Below, one piece after another: positions 24,291 to 36,024 of a stretch of DNA of 64,000 nt. The position numbers and the translations under genes were made by a program. Below the pieces are notes generated by a model that saw nothing but the letters and a program-made list of their open reading frames with translations, was not told the DNA's origin and ran no database searches. Origin of the DNA: Cryptomeria japonica (lineage: Eukaryota > Streptophyta > Pinopsida > Cupressales > Cupressaceae); assembly GCF_030272615.1 (NCBI RefSeq), contig NC_081408.1, positions 64,228,614 through 64,292,613 on the forward strand. Direction: 5' to 3'. Position 1 is the stretch's first letter; every line of letters begins with the position of its first letter.

Positions 24291-27200
24291 ACCCAGCAAG
24301 GGCCATCAAACCCTTCTTTTTTTTAATTATTTATTTATATTATTTTTTTTAATATTTAAAGTAATATATATATATAAGACAGTGGGTTATAAAATATAAT
24401 ATACAGAATATATACATATGTTTTCAGTAATAAGGCATATGTAGATTTATGGTAACATTTTTTTAAATATACACATGTATATTTTATTTAGGTTTATATA
24501 TATCTATATAAATGTATATATATATATATATGCATGTATTTTTAAATTCACATACTTATGCCCATATGTTTAATTTATTTTAAAGGCTGATTTATTTAAC
24601 CAGATTAAATAAATCTTACAAATATATGCACAAACTTAATGATTTATTTTTTTAAGAAGAATACTGCAGCTTAGTATTTCATTTAAATCATTAGGTATTT
24701 ACTTAGATAGTGATATATATTGTTGAGGATATATATACATTTATATTTTCATGGTTAATCTGCATTTGCATAGCTTAGAACAGAATATATTATTTAAACA
24801 TGGTAGAATAAATTTTAATTTCTTTAATACACATAGTATGCTATTGATAATAATATCTAGAATTTTGTGTTTTCCACTATTATTGCTTTTACATAATAGA
24901 ATAAATTTACTTTCTAACAATATCATAATGATAACTTTAGATCTAAAGTAACTATATCTAGATTTATTTACTTGCTACTTTACATGCATTTCTAGAATAA
25001 TAAAATATAGCAGTAATGGATTTATTTATAGCTGCAACTAACTTTTCTTTAAAATCTATTAACTCAACAATAGCAAGGACCAAACTTCTAGAAGATTCAA
25101 ATCTAGCATTTAAAAGTATTTTCTCTTTCTGCATTTTTAACACTTATTTCTTTTTGTAGATTAACATAAAAATGAAACTACTTAAATATACAACTATTTT
25201 TCTTTCCATCTCCAACATGCATATTATTCATTATCTAATAAACATATGCAGATTTCTTTCCATTTTTTTTTAAACTTTTTTTTTGTAATAAACAATAAAA
25301 TGAAATAATTCAAAATCCTTTAAATACATCTCTATTCCTTGAAATGAACTAATCAAATAAATATGTTTATTACATCATGATTTCCTTCACTAAATAGGAA
25401 GATTACAAAATCAAACCTCCCATTTCTACTAAATGAGGGCTTCCCAAATACATATATTTTCTTAATACAAATAACGATAGGATCCACTCAAATATTTTCC
25501 CTCCAATCTTTTCCCAAGCAAAACTTGCAATAAAACTTGAAGGTTGTGACCATGGAGGCTCACCTCCCAACCTAGGCTTACAAGAAGCCACCCCTGAGCT
25601 AGGAGAACCAAGGATAGATGGGAAACACACATTCAAAACACATACAAGTAAGAAAACTCATAACAACATTGACACTCCCAACCAAGGATAAACAATGTCA
25701 CTTATGTGAACTTTCAAGTGGGGTGAAGGTGGACCATATACCTAGAGGAGAATTCTGCAAATAGAGAATATAATGCCATAGCAAGGCTACAAATAAACAC
25801 ATTCACAAGTTCCAAACTTGTCCCTACAATTCCTTATGTCCCCCAAGGCATACAAGCCATCGAGCTCCCCTTATGACCCCCATTTTATAAAAAAATACTA
25901 TGAAGAAAGGGTCCCATAACCACTTGTAAATCACTCTCTTCCAAAGAGAGCCTCTACACTCATAGGCTGTCAAACAACCCTTCACCCCAAGACCACTCTA
26001 CCTTGCCAAGGGTGAGTATGGTCTTGAACACACCCAACACAAAAAAACATAAACACATGCAAATAGAAGAAAACACAAGGAAGAACTCATCCTCTTCCTA
26101 AGCTTACTAAGAAAGCAACAATGGAACAACAAACAATCTTTTTTAAATTTACAAAAATAACATACATGAGGAAGTTCTCAACCAACCTTAAAACTGCCAA
26201 AGGGAGGAGTAGAAGTTTGAAGTAGAGCTGCCCAAATCCACTATATTTTTCCTTCAAGACTTAGCCAAAGTTCTTCCAAAAAACTTACAAAAACTACTCA
26301 AAAATCTAAGCCTCCAAAAATGGAGAGTGCGTGATCAAACTTTTCTCTCCCAAAATATTCGCTATGAAGACACTCCTCACTCTTTCCAACCCACTTGGAA
26401 AGAGTGAAGGATGTTCATTAGTTGGTCTTCCCAATACCTTCCAAACTCTCTAGCTAAGATACCTCAAAAAGGGTAAAAGGAATGGGGAAGAGCAATGTCA
26501 CTCATGAGGAGGGTTATCTAACCTAGGAAGGCTCCTCTAAAGTTGAAATTCGGTCAACTTGGGAAACTCAATTTTTGGGGAGGCTAAACAGGCCCTAGGG
26601 AGTGGACACATGGCTAAATTTGGCCTTCATCCATAGGTACATCATATGGCCCACTAAAAATGCCCCTAAGTCAACCCTAGGAGTTAGTTTAACCCCCTGG
26701 AAACCCACCCAAAGTTTACCTACGGGTCAACCCTGAGTTGACCTTACTTATAGATCCCTATCCAAGACATTCTTGGGACCATACTAGGATAATAAAATAC
26801 TTCATAGGTAAGGCACTCCATCTAAGGGACATGTCATTGCCAACTCACTATACAACACATGTGTCAAGTGACACCATAAAAGAAATTACACATCACTATA
26901 ATACACATGGCTAATGTCCCTTTTTGAAATAAATAAATTTAAACAATTTTTAAATAGAACACACATCAAAACATTTACAAAATAAAATACATTTACAAAC
27001 GAGGAGTTGTCTCTCCAAATAGACAACCCTTGGCTCCACATACACACATAGGTCTAGGCTTGATTCTCCAAATAGTTTCCATGGTCACATGGAATAATTT
27101 TCCTACACATCTCACTTGCACATTAGTAATTCCAAAAATCACATATAATATCATCATACGCAAAGAATACAAATCAGACATTGCATACAATCTCAAACAT

Positions 27201-27575
27201 CATAATCAAGTTTCTTGCTATCTTATGACACCCAAAAATAATCTACTACATGGCATAATCATAATCCTCACGAAACTCAACCATTAATACGTCATGCATC
27301 CATGTTTTCTAATATCAAAAGAAGTACTGCAATTTTTGAGATAGCTGCCATACGTCATATCAAGATTATCCAATCAGTGGATCATATAGGATCTAGATCC
27401 ATAACACATCAAAGTGTGCACCGCAAGGTAAAATGATTCCAAAATATGGTTCAATTACTTTTCTCACTAATTTATCCATCTAACATAGCTCATCCTATTG
27501 AATTATTGCATTTATTAATACGGTCAACCATGGTCAACTAAGTTAACCAGAGCTTGATTGGGGAGGGGCTCTACA

Positions 27576-28215
27576 ATAAGAGTACCACTAATCAGAGTTT
27601 CAGAGGTAACTCAATATCCATAACACTCTTACACCCAACCTCTATCTCACACACCTCATATATAGAAGATACAATACAAGAAACTGTCAAATAGTATTAC
27701 AAAACCATGGGCTAAAACCACCCAATAAAGTGTAGTCGACCTTATCTCCCTTCTATATGCCCTATGATGTGTTAAAACACATCAATGCATGTCCCTCCCT
27801 TTTACAGCTCATTTATTTGTGTGATACAAATTATATTTCCTATTTCAGGAGTACAAACTTCTAGAGACCATAACTTGTGAATCGTGTGTATGATTGACGA
27901 ACTATTTGAGGCACCAAAAATATTGCGGAGTGTTCTATTACCTCATAAACCATTACACCATTTACGCCCACTTTTCAGGGTATTTTAGAGGGTCTAAAGT
28001 CCCCAAAAATTAAGTTTAAACCTTTAATTGCACCCTTCCAAAATGGATACTTTAATATCTTCAAAACTAGTTGTGATATTGTGATGAAACTTTATCAACA
28101 TGCTTATCTAAGGAAGCTTCTGGGATAATTTCACACCATTTCATGTTCAAATAAAAACTTACTATAAATAGTAACTTTGTGTAAATGCAAGGTTGAGACA
28201 CCATTTTTCACAACA
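27576..28215 (-). repeat. Element A 3' LTR, right of insertion G
   Basis: Collinear with 46081-46726 (shared segments include aaaaccacccaataa and taaagtccccaaaa). It ends CACAACA, which is TGTTGTG on the element's strand, and is followed by the PPT at 28216-28224 (minus GTGGGAGAA). Confidence 0.85.
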
Positions 28216-28224
28216 TTCTCCCAC

Positions 28225-29280
28225 TTGTTGAACACCTTGCAAGAAGAAAGGGAGTATCAATACAATAAATCAATTGCTAGGGGCCATAAGGCCCATAGAC
28301 TCCAAACACATCTGAACTTCTCTGTGCTCACAACCTTAGTTAAAGACACTGTAACATTCATCAAATTTTTTACCTTAACCTGCTTCAACCTGCCATCTTC
28401 GACCATATCTCTGACAAAATTATACTAAACATCAATGTTCTTTGTCTAGGCATGAAATGTCGAGTTCTTAGCTAGGTAGATCGCACTCTGACTGTCACAA
28501 TAAACTATCATGGATCCTTGTTTTATTCCAATTTTTGAACATAGTCTCTTAAGTCAAATGGCTTCTTTACAAGCATAAGTAGTTTCCATATACTTTGCTT
28601 TAGTAGTGCACAAAGAAACCATGACTTGTAGCTTAAGTCAAGCTAATTGCACTACCAAATAAAGTAAACACATAAGAACTGGTGGATCTTTTTCTATCAA
28701 TATCACCTGCCGAGTCTGGATCCACATAACCATGAATATCAATGGAAATCATGTCTCTAACTAAATTAGTATGATAACACAATAAATAGTCTAAGGTACC
28801 CTTCAAATATTTGAAGACTCTTTTTATTTCATCCCAATGAACTCTACTAGGATTAGAAATATATCTGGAAGGAACTCCCACTGGTTGGGAAATGTATGGT
28901 CTAGTACAGACCATAGCATACATTAAATTTCCAACTGCACTCTGGTAAGGCACTTTTCTCATGTCTTCCATCTCCGATGGGGATGTAGGACAATCTACAA
29001 TAAATAATTTTGTTCCAACTGTAAAAGGAACATGCAATGGTCTGCAATCTTGCATGTTGAACCTCTATAACACTGAATTCACATACTTACTCTAGCCTAG
29101 CCATAGATTTCTATTCTCTCTATCTCTTCTAATTTTTATCCCAATAATGTGCTTTTTTGCACCAAGATCTTTCATTTCAAAGTAGCGAGCTAAGACTTTA
29201 GTTTTGAAATCATACATTTCCCTTTACCAGTGAATAACATATCATCAACATACAATGCAATGTACACAAAATGATCACCA
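28225..29280 (-). pseudogene. Element A pol, 3' part (end of RT and RNase H)
   Basis: Continues the RT frame broken by B. FVYIALYVDDM follows at once on the minus strand at about 29270, so the catalytic YVDD box is just inside this part. RNase H landmarks include GNLMYA, FKYLKGTLDY, DPDSAGDID and CDSQSAIYLA, then the PPT. Several stops and frame changes are present. Confidence 0.85.
29276..29280. other. Target-site duplication of element B (left)
   Basis: CACCA, repeated at 42731-42735. Excising B rejoins A's RT reading frame. Confidence 0.88.
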
Positions 29281-30365
29281 AGTTGGTATTATGGATGTGT
29301 TACATTAGTTTTGTCATTGAAGTCAACACTTATCCTTCTAGAGATCTTTGGCTATGATGAACCGGCACATTGTGTTAACCGGCATGTTCAGTGACTTATG
29401 CACAGTCACCGATATATTGTTCACCGGCACTAAGGATGACTTGTTATCATCTGGAGATCACTTGGTTATGTCGAAGACATGGTTTGGATACTTGGTTTTG
29501 GTATTCTGGTAAATGGTCTAATCGGGTTGACATATTTGTTGTTACCAGCAAAATTGGTCTACATTATGAACTAGTATGCATTATCTATTCCAAATTAGCA
29601 CACCACATTATGGAGACGATTTATTAATTGGATATTGTTGTAAATTTATTGAGCCGACATGATGCATCACATCTTGACTTATTTGTAATTGATTTTATTG
29701 TAATATTCTTAGTAATCCAACCTACACATTTGGTCTTAGGTTTTGGTATATATGTAAGATCTCAATTGATGAGATAGATGAAGTAGTAGAGAAAGTGGAG
29801 AAGTAACGGTATATGGTATTGTAACATGGTATGTGCCAATATTGAAGATCATATGAGCAAACCATAGAGAAGGTTGAATGAAGGTTTGAAGGTGATTATC
29901 AAAGCTTAACTGGTACTGAATCTAGCATTGAATAATTTACTTTGAGCAATACATTATCATTGGATTTACCCATCAAATTGTAGTCAGTGACTCCTATTTT
30001 GTGATTGAGCAGTGAGCTCTAGGCGGTTGGCCTTTCTGCATGTGCAGACCCCATTTGTATACACATACTATCTACAATAGTATCATCTGATTGTGGGTAA
30101 GGTTTCCCACCATGATTTTTTCCCTTATAGGTTTTCCACATACAAATCTCTATGTTATATGTTATGGATGTTGTTTCTCTTTCTGTTTTATGCATTAAGC
30201 TTCACCGGTATTAATATTAACTGCTAATCTGTCAACCAACATTAAGTTTGGTTTACTAGTATTAAGTATCAAGTTTGATTAAGTTATATTTGGGTTGAAA
30301 TTAATAGTTAACTGATTCACCCCCCCCCCCCCACCCCCATCTCAGTTGCCTCCCGAGTCCTAACA
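29281..30365 (+). repeat. B 5' LTR
   Basis: Direct repeat of 41658-42730. It contains the gagcagtgagctctaggcggttgg block near 30006, the tttcccaccatgattttttccc block and a C run after gattca at 30320-30332, and ends CCTAACA. Confidence 0.9.
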
Positions 30366-30367
30366 AT

Positions 30368-30379
30368 TGGTATTAGAGC
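30368..30379 (+). other. B primer-binding site (tRNA-Met)
   Basis: TGGTATTAGAGC, one change from the consensus, two bases after the LTR. Confidence 0.88.
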
Positions 30380-30422
30380 CTAGTCCTCTTTTTGCAGAAG
30401 TTTAACAGCTTGAGGAGATCCT

Positions 30423-31443
30423 ATGGCAACAAACTTTTTTCAGGAAGGATAGTCTGAAACTTGATGGAACTAACTATGGTATATGGAAGATCAGAATGGA
30501 GACTCATCTAAATTGCATTAGAAAAGACATATGGGATATTACAAAGAATGGCTATGTTGGTCCTACACTGAATCAACCTAATCCACCAACATTGGGTAAA
30601 GATCAAGAAAATAATTGCAAAGCAAGAGAAGCACTTTTGAGCGCATTATCAGATCAGCAAATCATGGGATTATCAGAACGATCTACTACTAAAGCTATTT
30701 GGGATAAATTAGAGACATTGAATGAAGGTGATACCACTATCAAAATTGCAAAACTAGAATGCTTCCGGGTCAGGTATAAAAACTTAAAAATAGAAGAAGA
30801 TGAAAGAATTTCTGCTTTTATGGAAAGAGTAAATGAAATTGTTTTGGGAATACAGTGTTGTGGAGGATCCTTAAGTAAAGATGAAATTGTTTCTAAATTT
30901 TTAAGAGCTTTGCCACTGACATAAAAAATGAAATTAACTCCTATTAATGAGTTGAGAACAATGCCTAATACATCAGTATCTAGAGATACCTTGGTTGGAA
31001 AACTTTCAGCATTTGAGCTTGAGGAATTTGGTCGTGTTGCTACAATTAAAACAGATTTGGCCTTCAAAGCATCATCATCATCATCATCTGAGAAGTTTGA
31101 TTGGAAAGCACTTTATGCAAAACAACTTGAAGATATCAGAAAGGAAAATGAAGAATTGAAATAACTTGAAGCACTATTTGCAAGGAAAATGCCTAAAGGT
31201 CCTATTGGAAGTAATTATGAAGGTAAAGCACCATTTAAATGTTTTAATTGCAATAAAGTTGGTCATATGGCATCTAGATGTCCTGATAGACATGCAAGAT
31301 TGAGAGAAGAAGCTAAAAAGACATATAACCCTAACCCTGAATATCAGAGATACATATTTAAGAAAAACATAGACAAATCATGTTACTATGCTGATGAAGG
31401 AGTTATCGATGATTTTGACGAAGAACTGGCAGACAATGGATGA
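30423..31443 (+). pseudogene. B gag
   Basis: Begins ATGGCAACAAACTTTTTTCAGG; one base change in length early on separates the ATG from the main frame, which then runs LDGTNYGIWKIRMETHL to the end. Retrotrans_gag-type segments (AKLECFRVRYKNLK, ERISAFMERVNEI, SKFLRALP) precede a good zinc knuckle, CFNCNKVGHMASRC, near 31236-31277. Stops near 30922, 31162 and 31441. RNA-packaging capsid protein by family. Confidence 0.82.
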
Positions 31444-31499
31444 GCTTTTTTGGAAATTAAAGAAGATCAACCACACCTACTATTCAACCGATAAAGTAG

Positions 31500-33687
31500 G
31501 CCCCGGTAGCTAAAATTGAAGAAAAAGATGAATGGATTATAGATTCTGGATGTTCACATCATATGACTGGTGATAAAAGTAAATTCTTACCTTTTCAAAA
31601 AAATAGTGGAGGTCTAGTATGATTTGGGGATGATAAAGCTTGTTTGATCAAAGAAAAAGGCACTATATTGACAATGTTTATTATATTGAAGGTTTGAAGC
31701 ATAATCTTTTGAGTGTTGGTCAATTAGTTGAAAAGGGTTTTTAGTTACAATTCAAGAATGGTAAATGCAAAATCATGAATAGAACTGGATTGGAGATTGC
31801 AACCAATAATCAGACTAAAGGCAATATCTTTCATTTGAATAATAGTAAAAAGACATGCTTGATTGCATATATTGATGAAAGTTGGTTATGGCATAAGAGA
31901 CTTTGTCATGTGAATTTTGATTGCATTGTAAAGATTAGTTCAACTAAGGCAGTAAGGGATTTACTTAATATTGTGAAACCTCATAACCTGGTATGTAAGG
32001 ATTATCAAATGGGAAAGCAAGTTAGAACAAATTTTAAGAGTATTTCTGAGAAATCTAATAATGTTCTTGATTTAATTCATACTGACCTATGTGGTCCAGC
32101 AAGAACAAGAAGTCTACAGGGAGATAGATACTTTATGCTAATTATTGATGATTATTCTAGAATGTGTTGGGTTACTTTTCTCAAGGAGAAATCAAAAGCT
32201 TTTGGAAAATTCAAACTATTCAAGGCAATGATAGAGAATGAAACTAGTAAGAAAATCAAATGTTTAATGTCAGATCAAGGAGGAGAATTTACATCTAAGG
32301 AGTTTAATACATTTTGAGAAGTGAATGGAATCAGAAGACAACTATGAGCACCTCGGACACCTCAGCAAAATGGAATTGTGGAAAGGAAGAATATAACTAT
32401 TCTAGATGTAGCTAGAAGCATGATATTGGAAGCAAATCTACCTCATGTGTATTGGAGAGAAGCAGTGAATACAGCGGTTTACACTTTTAACAAAGTTCAC
32501 ATCAAAGGTGAAACTGATAAGACCCCTTATAAACTATGGTTTGGTAATACTCCTACTCTTAAATACTTCAAAATATTTGGAAGCAAATGTTATATTAGGA
32601 GAGATGGGTATGTTGGTAAATTTGATCTTAGAAGTGATGAAGGAATATATCTTGGTTATTCATCTAAGAGCAAGGCATATAGATGTTTTAATAAAAGATT
32701 GCAGAAAATAATTGAGAGTGCTAATGTGAAGATAGAAGAACACTTTAGAGGAAATTCAAGGTCTATAGATTCTGAACCAGCAATTGAGATGATCATAAAT
32801 GAACCTATATAGAGTGCAATGGTACAAAATGTGGATCTAGTCACACCAGCATCATCAGAGGATTCCACAGTGACTGAAGAAGAGCAGCAAGTGAACACAC
32901 CTAGGTATGTAAGACTGAATCACTTTGAAAATAAGATAATTGGGAATAAGTATCAAGGTGTTATGACAAGAGGAAGACTAGCAAATGAAGAGGTATGTTT
33001 AATTTCTCAAATTGAACCGACATCTGTTATTGAGGCATGTGAAGATAAACATTGGATTAAAGCAATGGAAGATGAATTAGAACAAATTGAAAAGAATAAT
33101 ACATGGACATTAGTTCCCCGGACTAAAGACAAAAATGTAATTGGAAGTAAACGAGTATTCAGAAATAAACTTAATGAAGATGGTAAGGTAATAAAAAACA
33201 ATTTTAGATTATTGTGTAAAGGATATTCACAGAAAGAGGGAATTGATTATAATGAAACCTTTCAACCAGTAGCTAGAATTGAGGCAGTCAAATTATTTCT
33301 TGCATTTGCAGCTCACGTGAACTATAAAGTATATCAGATGGATGAAAATGTGCATTTCTAAATGGTGATCTTGAAGAGGAAGTTTACATTGAACAACCTA
33401 ATGGATTTTCATTGAAAAATAATGAAGATATGGTTTGCAGATTAAGGAAAGCTTTGTATGGATTGAAGCAAGCTCCTAGAGCTTCGTATGCTAGATTAGA
33501 CAAATATCTCTTGAAGCTTGGTTACACTAAAGGAAGTGTTGACAACAAATTATATTTCAAAGTGACTAATAATGACATCTTGGTTATTGAATTTTTTGTT
33601 GATGATATCATTTTTGGAGGAGAAGAAGGATTATGTAAAGACTTTGCTAATAAGATACAAGAAGAATTTGAAATGTCGATGATTGGG
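31500..33687 (+). pseudogene. B pol, 5' part (protease, integrase, most of RT)
   Basis: Protease IIDSGCSHHMTGD at ~31535; gag-pre-integrase LWHKRLCHVNFD ~31885; integrase HTDLCGP ~32078, DDYSRMCW, SDQGGEF ~32270, the Glu of NGIVERKN ~32370; RT QPVARIEAVKLF ~33265, [23 protein letters not shown] ~33594. Frameshifts lie near 31670 and 33349 (one base lost in MD-VKCAFLNG), with stops near 31623, 31743 and 32317. The frame ends at MIG, where C is inserted, and resumes with GEIKFFLGL at 40424. Confidence 0.88.
33683..33687. other. Target-site duplication of element C (left)
   Basis: TTGGG before the left LTR; ATGGG follows the right LTR at 40421-40425, one mismatch. Excision restores the MIGEIK reading of B's RT. 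Confidence 0.72.
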
Positions 33688-34540
33688 TGTTGGCATTCTA
33701 CACTCTTATGAGAACAGTTGATATTGTCATTGATGGAAACCATTTGGCAACCAACTGGCAAGTCACTGGCAATTGGTTTCTACAAGCTCGACATCACAAA
33801 CTCCATACATCGACAGACACCAGCACCGACAGGCACTTCACCAGCATTTAGATTACATCGGCAACAATGCATACTGGCACTCCAGCTGACATGGGATAAA
33901 GTTTTGTTTATATGATTAGTTTTTAATGAAATTATATTTTGTAAAGCGGACATGGTATATTATAAAAGACTCACATATGTATGAGATCTTATAGGTCATT
34001 TTATGAGAAGAGAGATAGAAGATATATAGAAGAGAGAAAGGAATAATGTGTGACATTATTATTGTATAAGGTGATATAGTTGATAGCGAAGGTTTTGGTT
34101 ATTGACTGAGCTTAAACCAGTACTGAACCTGGCATGAGAGATGATGCTTTGAACAATACATTGCATTGGATTTGATAATCCATTTTTGTAGTCAGTGTGA
34201 CTCTTTATTGAGCAGTGAGCTCTAGGTTGTTGGCCTCCTTGCATGTGCAGGCCCCTCATTGTAAGTAGTATTTATTCATTGGCTAGTGAGTAAATATTGT
34301 GGGTCACAAATCCCACTGAGGTTTTTCCCACACTGGGTTTCCTCATTAAATATCTTGTGTTATGGTGTGTTTTCTATGTTGTCTCTATTATTTTTGTTTA
34401 TTGTATTAATTCTTATTTACCGATACACTATTTTGGGATGCAAAGTTATAAATAATTTTAAATATTTTGCTAACCGGTTAAACACTAATTCACCCCCCCC
34501 CCCCCTCTCAGTGTCTTTGGGACTGTCATTGAATCTAACA
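33688..34540 (+). repeat. C 5' LTR
   Basis: TGTTGGCATTC...GAATCTAACA, direct repeat of 39577-40420. Carries gagcagtgagctctaggttg, the ccactgaggtttttccc block and a long C run after aattca (~34493-34505). Confidence 0.92.
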
Positions 34541-34542
34541 AT

Positions 34543-34554
34543 TGGTATCAGAGC
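34543..34554 (+). other. C primer-binding site (initiator tRNA-Met)
   Basis: TGGTATCAGAGC, perfect match, two bases after the LTR. Confidence 0.93.
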
Positions 34555-34611
34555 CTGGTCCTCTATTTTCAAAAGCCTAACAGCTTGAGAAAGATTCTGA
34601 CATCAGTACAA

Positions 34612-35725
34612 ATGGAGAACTTAAGAAAATAGTTGGAAGGAGCTCTTGAAGATTTTGATGCAGAAAAATTGAAGAATATCAAACTTGAAGATGATCTAAG
34701 AATTGCATAGGAATTCATTAAAGGACTTCAGGAGAAATTTGTTATTGCACAAAATAAAAGAAAAGAACTTCATGAGAAAATGCAGAATGATGATGATGAA
34801 AAGGAAACTCTTAGATACACTGCAAATAAGTTGAGACAATAAAATAGTAATATGAAGAATGAAATGAAAGATATGACTATGAGGTTATCTAAGGATATTG
34901 AAGATGGGAAGAAGAATGAAGAAGACTTGACAAGGAGACTTAATGATGTTGGAAATGAAAATCTGAGACTTGGTCATGAAAATGATATGTTAAAGACAGA
35001 TTTGATTCACATGCAACATGATAAAGCTGAGCTTGTGAGACAAGTTGGAATTCTGGAAAATGAGTTGGCTACTGCAAATAAACACAAAGACAAATTCAAG
35101 AAAAGTTCAAAAGAACTTGATGACATGTTTAAAAGAAAGAAACCTGATGGAGATACTAATGGACTTGGATTTGAAGTTGGAGAAAGTTTCGGTACTGCAA
35201 ATAATCAAGATAAGAACAAATTGGTAAGACAACCTAATGCTTATAAATTTAATGGGAAATGTTTCAATTGCAACAAGTATGGTCATAGAGAAAATACATG
35301 TAGATTCAAAAATAATCAAAATACAAACTCACCCACCGGTCAATGTTCCAAATGCAAGAAAGTTGGTCATAATTCAGAAAATTACAGAATGAATGTGAAA
35401 TGCTATGTTTGTGGAAGATTTGGGCATTTATCTAATCAATGCAGATCACAAACCGGTCAAGGATATGGAAAGGCTATTCAGAAGAATAATGTAACTTGTT
35501 ATGCTTGTAAAAAAATTGGACATATTGCAAAAATTTTGTAGAAGCAAGAATGCACTGATGAATAACAAAGGATATAGTTTGAAGGGAAAAGAAAAGGTAG
35601 ATGAAGTAAAGAAAGAATTTTCAAAATAATGGATTAAGAAGAGTGATCAGAAAACTGATGAAACTATCTCTGCATCGGTAGAATAGAGCAATCCTCCACT
35701 GGAAGGAGATCCTTCATCTAACTGA
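34612..35725 (+). pseudogene. C ORF1, gag-like coiled-coil multi-zinc-knuckle protein
   Basis: ATG 34612 lies 57 bp after the PBS. About 190 residues are a charged coiled coil rich in Lys, Glu, Asn and Asp. They are followed by knuckles CFNCNKYGHRENTC, CSKCKKVGHNSENY (last Cys now Tyr), CYVCGRFGHLSNQC and a fourth, CYACKKIGHIAK, cut by a one-base frameshift near 35535. The frame then continues to TGA 35725. Stops at ~34630, 34708 and 34840. Like E1 ORF1 in plan and in the segment between coil and knuckles (KSSKELDDMF versus KSYEASKMLD). Probably binds and packages RNA. Confidence 0.8.
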
Positions 35726-36024
35726 GAAATAATCCTTAGGGGGCATTGCAGTAAGTTGAAGATCATGCATTATACCCTCGGTTGATGGTGAGAAGATAAA
35801 CTTCTTCTTTACTAGCGGATGTGTTAAGTTTTCACTTAATCGGCGAGCATTTAATGCAGTTTTAAAGAACTTTTTGGCTATAAAGCACCAGGAAACCCTC
35901 ATTACGAACTCACTGAGCATTCAAACGGTCAGAGAGCACAAAATTGAGCAAGGTATTCTAAGGCGAAGTTGCGAAGTGATTTTCAAGCATTCAAAATTTT
36001 GATTTAGAGGTATTTATCTTTGAA
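35726..36024 (+). promoter_or_regulatory. C spacer between ORF1 and ORF2, possible promoter
   Basis: Noncoding. Contains gagcatttaatgca (35846-35859) and a TATA-like ggctataaagc (35878-35887) about 140 bp before the ORF2 ATG, a plausible core-promoter distance. E1's spacer shares the gcatttaatg motif. Function is inference. Confidence 0.35.

Larger units (their letters stand above)
22365..27575. mobile_element. G: 5.2-kb solo-LTR-like insertion
   Basis: 5211 bp flanked by perfect ATAAG duplications (22360-22364 and 27576-27580). Removing it restores A's LTR exactly, with ATAAG corresponding to ACAGG at 46081-46085. The left end is CGTCATACCC (TG presumably changed to CG) and the right end is GGGGCTCTACA. 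I see no internal copy of either end, no PBS and no ORF over 85 codons, so it is best read as one very long LTR left by recombination. A non-coding element with diverged short LTRs cannot be excluded. Contents: AT-rich flanks, an AT microsatellite, and a GC-rich minisatellite. Confidence 0.65.

Noticed and set aside
25403-27287. Small ORFs of 67-85 codons in insertion G
   Set aside because: Short, on both strands, without domain features or codon regularity; expected by chance in this composition.
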